A stretch of DNA of 10,353 nt from JANQRV01 sp964533785 (GTDB taxonomy: Bacteria; Bacteroidota; Bacteroidia; Chitinophagales; Saprospiraceae), in the NCBI GenBank assembly GCA_964533785.1, contig CAZHNG010000252.1, positions 1 through 10,353 of the forward strand. The letters are read 5' to 3'. How positions within the stretch are numbered: position 1 is the stretch's first letter; each line of letters opens with the position of its first letter. The position numbers were made by a program, and so were the translations under genes. Below are positions 5,786-10,353 of the stretch, piece by piece. Below the pieces are notes generated by a model that worked only from the letters and a program-made list of their open reading frames with translations, did not search any database and was not told the origin of the DNA.

Positions 5786-5906
5786 AAAATACGGCCAACA
5801 CTAAATTCGATAAATTGTAGAAAGCAAAGAACGAACTTCTATGGCGCTTCAATAAACAAGTCTATCTTTAAAATCAAACTGAATAGGAACTATATTCGAG
5901 TATAGC

Positions 5907-7064
5907 ATGAGCCTAAAATTAGACGATTTCTCCTACGAACTGCCTGAATCGCGCATTGCCAAACATCCCCCAAAAGAACGGGGTACATCCAAATTACTGG
6001 TATACCGGCAGGGAGATATTCAACACCATCATTTTACTGCCATTGTGGATCAGTTGCCCAAAGAGGCGACCTTAGTCTTCAACGATACCAAAGTGATCCC
6101 GGCCAGGATCATCTTGCATAAGGATACGGGTGCTCGCATAGAGATCTTCTTACTGGAGCCATTGGCGCCCTCCAAAGCGCACGAGGAGGTAATGAATAGT
6201 CGGCGATCTTGCACGTGGAAATGTATGATCGGTAATGCCAAGAAGTGGAAACCGGGCACGCTACTGTCCCATACATCCCTGGCATTTACCGCCATCCGCA
6301 CCGGAAAGGATGAGGTCACCTTCGAATGGGAGGGCATGACCTTTAGTGAATTGCTGACGGAGATCGGAAAAATCCCCCTGCCCCCCTACATCCAGCGGGA
6401 AGTCGAGCAGGAAGACCAGGAGCGCTACCAGACGGTTTATTCCAAAATGGACGGCGCAGTAGCGGCACCCACAGCAGGCTTACACTTTACAGATGAGATC
6501 ATTGAGGCACTGGAAGCTAAGGGAGTGCATACCGAATACCTAACCCTGCACGTATCTGCCGGCACCTTCCAGCCCATCAAAACAGATGACGTCACACAGC
6601 ACCCAATGCACAACGAGCAGGTATGGATTCAAAGGCATACGATTGAATCACTGCTTTCCACCTCACAGACCATCGCCGTAGGTACCACCTCCATGCGAAC
6701 CCTGGAAAGTCTCTACTGGTTCGGAGTGCGGCTGCACCACGGAAAGGAAGACTTCTACATCCGAAAGGAAGATCCTTATGAACTGGATGCTACCGGTAAG
6801 CATGCCGCTTTACAAAACGTGTTGCATTACATGGACCAATACCAACTAGATCAACTGGGAGGTCAAACAGAGATCTTTCTCTACCCGGGCTATACCTTCA
6901 AAATGTGTAACGGACTTGTCACGAACTATCATCTGCCAAACTCCACCTTGATTCTTTTGATAGCTGCCTTTATCGGTGAGGATTGGCGGAAGGTATACCA
7001 GGAAGCTTTGGATAAGAACTACCGCTTTTTGAGTTACGGCGATAGCTCATTGCTGATGCCTTGA
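5907..7064 (+). CDS. queA: S-adenosylmethionine:tRNA ribosyltransferase-isomerase QueA
   Basis: This 385-residue cytoplasmic enzyme moves the ribosyl part of S-adenosylmethionine onto preQ1 in the anticodon of tRNAs for Asp, Asn, His and Tyr, making epoxyqueuosine in the queuosine pathway. Family motifs run in order: FNDTKVIPAR (58-67), GAVAAPTAGLHFT (183-195), LTLHVSAGTFQPI (212-224), VGTTSMRTLESLYW (258-271), NYHLPNSTLILLIAAF (340-355) and YRFLSYGDSSLL (372-383). It is slightly longer than typical copies of about 350 residues. The ATG at 5907 gives the usual N-terminus (LDDFSYELPESRIAKHPP); no Shine-Dalgarno sequence precedes it. A 121-bp gap separates it from the NTF2-like gene, and GC content rises sharply here (36 of 60 bases at 6361-6420). 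It converges with the M28 peptidase gene. No other queuosine gene is in view. Confidence 0.95.
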   Translation: MSLKLDDFSYELPESRIAKHPPKERGTSKLLVYRQGDIQHHHFTAIVDQLPKEATLVFNDTKVIPARIILHKDTGARIEIFLLEPLAPSKAHEEVMNSRRSCTWKCMIGNAKKWKPGTLLSHTSLAFTAIRTGKDEVTFEWEGMTFSELLTEIGKIPLPPYIQREVEQEDQERYQTVYSKMDGAVAAPTAGLHFTDEIIEALEAKGVHTEYLTLHVSAGTFQPIKTDDVTQHPMHNEQVWIQRHTIESLLSTSQTIAVGTTSMRTLESLYWFGVRLHHGKEDFYIRKEDPYELDATGKHAALQNVLHYMDQYQLDQLGGQTEIFLYPGYTFKMCNGLVTNYHLPNSTLILLIAAFIGEDWRKVYQEALDKNYRFLSYGDSSLLMP

Positions 7065-7101
7065 GTTTGCATGCAGTCAACGGATGCTATTTCGTTGCCT
7101 T

Positions 7102-7143
7102 TGTTGATGAGAAGTTTATAAGATTTATATAAACAAATCAACA
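7102..7143. terminator. Two-part hairpin after queA, possible terminator
   Basis: The outer stem TGTTGAT (7102-7108) pairs with ATCAACA (7137-7143), and the inner stem GTTTATA (7114-7120) pairs with TATAAAC (7128-7134) around a 7-base loop. All 14 pairs are perfect. It starts 38 bases after the queA stop in a convergent gap, where a terminator is expected. No T-run follows on either strand and the stems are AT-rich, so intrinsic termination is uncertain. Confidence 0.35.
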
Positions 7144-7195
7144 TTATAAACCTCATAAACAAAATAACAAAATACGGTATAAGAAGGATTGTCTG

Positions 7196-7365
7196 TACAT
7201 CTAGCGTCTAATTGTAATAACCACCATACTTAGGGTCAAAAATTGAGCTCACCGTAAAGAGTACAAAGAAACGCTAAGAAAAAAGAACTTCGCGCTCTTT
7301 GCGTTCTTCGTGGTGATTGAAATTGTCCCCAAGTTGAGAGGTCAATACATCTAATGTCTAGCGTC
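7196..7365. repeat. Repeat element: long imperfect hairpin flanked by TACATCTA/GTCTA direct repeats
   Basis: This fills much of the 301-base gap between queA and the M28 gene (7065-7365), which holds no readable gene. At 7249-7316 a long inverted repeat starts TCACC and ends GGTGA, with arms built of CAAAGA/ACGC-like units. About 21 paired positions include several G-U pairs and two mismatches around an AAAAAAGAAC-type loop. Related words flank it: TACATCTAGCGTCTAAT (7196-7212) and TACATCTAATGTCTAGCGTC (7346-7365). The right one ends at the stop codon of the M28 gene. It resembles dispersed intergenic repeats that I recall from other Bacteroidota. On the - strand the hairpin is followed after about 6 bases by a T-run (GCTCAATTTTT), so it may also end transcription of the M28 gene. 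Confidence 0.55.
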
Positions 7366-8598
7366 CTATTTAAACTCCACCTCCTTTTCCAAGGTCTTTT
7401 CCCCTCTCTTCACGATCACTGTGGTCTGCTCTCCCTGTTTAAACTTGCTCAGTCCTTCCATATAATCGTAGATATCCTTCACTTTCAAATCGCCGATTTG
7501 GATGAGGATGTCTCCGTTCTCCAACCCCGCTTTCATGGCCGGTCTGCCGTCCAGCACACCATCGATTTTCATACCTTCTCCGCTGTAGGAATAATCCGGC
7601 ATGACGCCCAAGGTTACCTTAAACGCAGCCGCTTTACGGGTGTTGCTCTCATCCTTGGTTTTGGTGAATTCCAGTTTTCCGCGATTGTCCAAGTGGTCGA
7701 TCAAAGCAATAATGAAGTTGGAAACGTCTAGTAAACCGGCAAAATTGACCAATGGAGCATCGTCGGAAGGTTTGTGGTATTGTTGATGTACGCCGGTAAA
7801 AAAGTGGAGTACCGGAATGTCTTTCAGGTAAAAGGAAGTGTGATCGGAAGGGCCAATACCGGAGTCCGTAGTGGTTACCTTAATGGCTGCCACTTCGATC
7901 TCATCGAGGGCGGTTTTCCACACGGGAGAAGTGCCGGCTCCATTGACGATTAGGCTCTTTTCCTGGTTCAAACGCCCGATCATATCCATATTGAGCATGT
8001 AGTTGACGGTAGAAAGGTCGATCGTAGGATTATTTACAAAGTATTTAGACCCCAACAAACCGGATTCTTCACCCGAACAGGCCAAAAACAGATAGTTGTT
8101 GCTCTTGGCATCAGAATCATGTTTTAAATAATCAGCAATTCGAATTAATGCCGCTACGCCGCTGGCATTATCATCGGCTCCGTTGTGAATGGCCGGTTCT
8201 CCGGTATGCCTGGAAGCGATGCCTCCCATACCAATGTGATCGTAATGGGCCGCGATCACTACGGTATTATCTGATCCATTATCGATATAACCAAGGATGT
8301 TCTTTCCCGTTCTTTTTTCTCCTTGCGTAGCGTGGGGATTGTCTTTGTGGTCAAAGTCAAAATATTGATACCAACTTCCCTGGTCTCCTTTTGGGGTTAA
8401 TCCTATTTCTTCAAAACGGCTTACGATGTAGTCCGCTGCTAATTTTTCTGAATCCGTTCCTGCTTCCCTGCCTCCTAAGTAATCAGAAGCAAGATAAACT
8501 AAGTCGACGCGTAGTTCCTGCAGCACCTCACGTTCATTTTGTGCTTGTATGCCATGGACAACGAAAGCCAGGGCAATAATTATTATCATTTTTTTCAT
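7366..8598 (-). CDS. Secreted M28 family zinc peptidase with C-terminal PDZ domain
   Basis: This protein is 410 residues from the preferred ATG at 8598, which opens a signal peptide (MKKMIIIIALAFVVHGIQAQ). An in-frame ATG at 8658 would add 20 residues with no signal character. The M28 aminopeptidase domain covers about 25-305. H118 in AAHYDHIG, D142 in NGADDNASG, E178 in SGEESGLLGS, D205 in NMDMIGR and H275 in QQYHKPSDD are the expected ligands of two zinc ions, and E177 is the likely general base. A PDZ domain at about 325-405 (KIDGVLDGRPAMKAGLENGDILIQIGD) ends the protein. Such enzymes remove N-terminal residues from peptides in the periplasm or outside the cell. The gene lies 101 bp downstream of the MFS gene on the same strand, so read-through from it is possible. 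It converges with queA. Confidence 0.9.
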   Translation of the reverse strand: MKKMIIIIALAFVVHGIQAQNEREVLQELRVDLVYLASDYLGGREAGTDSEKLAADYIVSRFEEIGLTPKGDQGSWYQYFDFDHKDNPHATQGEKRTGKNILGYIDNGSDNTVVIAAHYDHIGMGGIASRHTGEPAIHNGADDNASGVAALIRIADYLKHDSDAKSNNYLFLACSGEESGLLGSKYFVNNPTIDLSTVNYMLNMDMIGRLNQEKSLIVNGAGTSPVWKTALDEIEVAAIKVTTTDSGIGPSDHTSFYLKDIPVLHFFTGVHQQYHKPSDDAPLVNFAGLLDVSNFIIALIDHLDNRGKLEFTKTKDESNTRKAAAFKVTLGVMPDYSYSGEGMKIDGVLDGRPAMKAGLENGDILIQIGDLKVKDIYDYMEGLSKFKQGEQTTVIVKRGEKTLEKEVEFK

Positions 8599-8699
8599 AT
8601 AAATACTTTTTTGCAAAAATCTACTATTTAAAGGGTAATTGTATTGGTGCCAATCCACTTTTTACAAATTTCCGACAGAATTTTTCCCTAGCGATCCTC

Positions 8700-10145
8700 T
8701 TATTCAGCGTCTTTGACAAAAAACCAGGCCAGTGCCGACAACGCCAGGCTGATCGTGCTTACGATAAATACAATATTCTTATCGGCCGCTTCACTGATGA
8801 TCTGACCAATGGCAAGACTGGCCACCAGTTGCGGTAAAACGACCGAGAGGTTGAATAAGCCCATGTAAAGTCCCATTCTCGCCTGATCTACCTGCTGAGA
8901 CATAATCGCAAAAGGCAAACTGATCGTGGCGGCCCAGCCAACACCCAAAATGGCCATCAATCCGTAAATAATATAAGGAGACTGGCCGAAGAACCACATG
9001 CCGGCATATCCGAAGGCCATGATCCCAATACAGTAAAAATGGGTTTTTACTCTTCCGATCTTCCGGGTGATGGGTTCTAAAACAAAGGCCGGTAGTATGG
9101 CCGCAACTCCGTTCAGTACCAGAAAAGAGATGGATACCACCCGTCCGAGATCATCATCCGAAAAGCCGACTAACTTGTTCTCAACGTACGAAAACATGTA
9201 GACAAACATCGTCTGGATACCCAGCCAGGTAAAAGCATGGGCGGCCAGCACTTTCTTAAAGCCGATCATTCCCGCTTGCGATTTCGTTTTTCCTGCCCCT
9301 GATTGAGCGAGGGCTCTAAAGACGAATATTACCGTGATGGTGAGGCAAAAGACTCGCATGAAGTTATTAAGTTCTTCGTAAGAAGCTCCCTTTTCGAAGC
9401 CGGCTAACCTGGTGATGATACCGTAAACCCCGTAAATCAGAAAACCCCAAAGTGGTTGAATACTATTGAAAATATTGACTATTGAAGTTTGGCTAAGTCC
9501 TTGGGTAGCTTCTTTATCTTCCTCAGTTTGGAGTTCCCGGGGTTCCTGGATCAGAAATGGCGGTATGATAGACAATAAAAAGACCAGTATGGCGCCGCTA
9601 TAGATCAAAACGTAATTGCCCCAGATTGCTCCGATAACGTAGGCCATCATGCCCAGCGTTCCGGAAATAGTTTGCATCCAGGTGTACCCTTTGGTTCTTT
9701 GTTCCCCCTCGGGCGTGACATCGGCAATAATAGAACGGGTAGGGTTAAAGCCTACATTGATCGATAGATCCAGTGTTAAAGCGACCATAATGGCGACGCC
9801 CAGGATGCCGTCAAAACCTAACTTTCCTGCAATAATATCGATATTAGGGAGGGCGATCAGACTTAAAGCAGCCAATATCCCCCCAATTAGAATAAACGGC
9901 CTGCGCCTGCCATTCCAGAACCACACCTGATCGCTAATTACTCCAAAGATGATCTGTCCGAAAATCCCGGCGATCGGGCCGGCAGCCCAAACCAGTCCGA
10001 TTTCTTCAATATTCAGTCCGTATTGGGTGCCCAGCAGCCAGCTCAATGCCGCGATCTGAACAGATAAGGCAAAACCCATTGCCGATGCCGGAAAGCTCAG
10101 CAAAACATAAAAGACGTTGGTTAATCGTTTTTGTATGGATAACAT
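8700..10145 (-). CDS. MFS transporter, SLC45/GPH-like sugar:cation symporter type
   Basis: This 481-residue inner-membrane protein has about twelve hydrophobic segments. GVISDQVWFWNGRRRPFILI (68-87) is the loop-2 motif of SLC45/sucrose-type carriers. FNPTRSIIADVTP (133-145) follows in helix 4, the second-half loop motif is LEPITRKIGRVKT (356-368), and MGLYMGLFNLSVVLPQL (424-440) lies near helix 11. These features fit Bacteroidota carriers often found in maltose or other alpha-glucoside loci, moving sugar with H+ or Na+. The substrate is inferred from family likeness only. A soluble central loop lies at about 200-225. The start at 10145 gives a short cytoplasmic N-terminus and no family-like extension precedes it; AAAAAGG just upstream is a weak ribosome site. 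The M28 gene lies 101 bp downstream. Whether a sugar-use locus lies beyond the right edge cannot be seen. Confidence 0.85.
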   Translation of the reverse strand: MLSIQKRLTNVFYVLLSFPASAMGFALSVQIAALSWLLGTQYGLNIEEIGLVWAAGPIAGIFGQIIFGVISDQVWFWNGRRRPFILIGGILAALSLIALPNIDIIAGKLGFDGILGVAIMVALTLDLSINVGFNPTRSIIADVTPEGEQRTKGYTWMQTISGTLGMMAYVIGAIWGNYVLIYSGAILVFLLSIIPPFLIQEPRELQTEEDKEATQGLSQTSIVNIFNSIQPLWGFLIYGVYGIITRLAGFEKGASYEELNNFMRVFCLTITVIFVFRALAQSGAGKTKSQAGMIGFKKVLAAHAFTWLGIQTMFVYMFSYVENKLVGFSDDDLGRVVSISFLVLNGVAAILPAFVLEPITRKIGRVKTHFYCIGIMAFGYAGMWFFGQSPYIIYGLMAILGVGWAATISLPFAIMSQQVDQARMGLYMGLFNLSVVLPQLVASLAIGQIISEAADKNIVFIVSTISLALSALAWFFVKDAE

Positions 10146-10168
10146 CCTTTTTAATTTGAAGTTAACGG

Positions 10169-10185
10169 ATCACTTTTTGCGTGAT
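10169..10185. promoter_or_regulatory. Inverted repeat ATCAC-N7-GTGAT in the MFS leader
   Basis: ATCAC (10169-10173) and GTGAT (10181-10185) are perfect 5-bp arms 23 bases upstream of the MFS start on the - strand. The position suits an operator that blocks transcription or a leader hairpin. The arms have the opposite orientation to the CRP consensus TGTGA-N6-TCACA, so CRP binding is not implied. Short arms make chance likely. Confidence 0.3.
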
Positions 10186-10240
10186 TTTATTTTATCTTTC
10201 TAAAGAAAACCCGCGCAAATTAATTTTCAATTGCTTAAAT

Positions 10241-10305
10241 GGTTATGGAGGTTATTGGGTTATGCGGTTATGAAATTCGCACAGTAGTGATATAACCCCA
10301 TAACC
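10241..10305. repeat. GGTTATG-type tandem and inverted repeat
   Basis: Four GGTTAT(G/T)-like units occur in a row at spacings of about 8 to 9 bases (10241-10272). An inverted pair, ATAACC...ATAACC, follows at 10292-10305, so the left units can pair with TATAACCCCATAACC to form a hairpin. The 208-base stretch 10146-10353 holds no supportable gene; the 10306-10353 end shows nothing recognisable. It resembles the heptanucleotide repeats (CCATAAC-like) scattered in intergenic DNA of some bacteria, which is recalled and not verified. Confidence 0.5.
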
Positions 10306-10353
10306 TAGGCTGTTTAGTCTGATGATATACCGGCACAAGCGTTTTTAGCATAG

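Noticed and set aside
7102..7143. TGTTGAT...ATCAACA as a second FNR-type site
   Set aside because: The half-sites are 28 bases apart instead of 4 and lie after queA, not in a promoter; read as a hairpin instead.
8643..8654. ATTGG-TG-CCAAT inverted repeat upstream of the M28 gene
   Set aside because: Only 5-bp arms, no promoter elements at fitting distance; expected by chance in 10 kb.
8599..8658. 20-residue N-terminal extension of the M28 peptidase from the ATG at 8658
   Set aside because: It would bury the signal peptide inside the protein; MKKM at 8598 is a typical signal start.
10239..10351. Tiny frames on both strands across the GGTTATG repeats (18 codons from 10239 on +, about 27 codons from 10351 on -)
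   Set aside because: They are made of repeat units, are very short and have no recognisable start signals.

Overview
The window looks like chromosomal DNA from a Bacteroidota bacterium (Flavobacteriia, Cytophagia or Saprospiria type). The evidence is the protein families (a Bacteroidota-style Crp/Fnr regulator next to a DinB-like protein, a secreted GH31 glycosidase, a secreted M28 peptidase with a C-terminal PDZ domain, an SLC45/GPH-like MFS carrier), the near absence of Shine-Dalgarno sequences, A-rich leaders, and signal peptides ending in AQ or GQ. No rRNA, tRNA, CRISPR array, transposase or phage gene was seen.

Left part, 1-5900, AT-rich and patchy. Positions 1-925 hold only remnants and small palindromes: a start-less reading frame with a ribbon-helix-helix-like C-terminus (154-411) and a short lipoprotein gene cut by a TGA (501-719). 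Next come a Crp/Fnr-family regulator (926-1510) and a DinB-superfamily protein (1620-2189). Between them lies a perfect FNR-type box, TTGAT-N4-ATCAA. The regulator's recognition helix carries the ExxSR residues that FNR uses to read TTGAT, so the two genes plausibly form a local regulator-target pair. A GH31 glycoside hydrolase with a signal peptide fills 2327-4444. It is followed by an overlapping MntA-HepT (MNT/HEPN) toxin-antitoxin pair (4669-5308) with a 16-bp perfect palindrome upstream, then a secreted NTF2/lumazine-binding-like protein (5342-5785). Three copies of GTTGGGC/GCCCAAC in this half, all non-coding, hint at attC-like cassette junctions, but no complete site is present.

Right part, 5907-10145, GC-richer and more core-like. 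It has queA (queuosine tRNA modification, + strand), then on the - strand an M28 peptidase (7366-8598) and an MFS sugar-type carrier (8700-10145). The convergent queA/M28 gap (7065-7365) is packed with inverted and direct repeats. The leader of the MFS gene carries a small inverted repeat and, at 10241-10305, a GGTTATG-type repeat array.

Functionally, the GH31 enzyme (outside the cytoplasm) and the MFS carrier (inner membrane) are both carbohydrate genes, but they are 4 kb apart on opposite strands and any cooperation is conjecture. MntA-HepT is a known type of toxin-antitoxin system. No clearly new multi-gene system is visible; the most testable new idea is the Crp/Fnr - FNR-box - DinB circuit.
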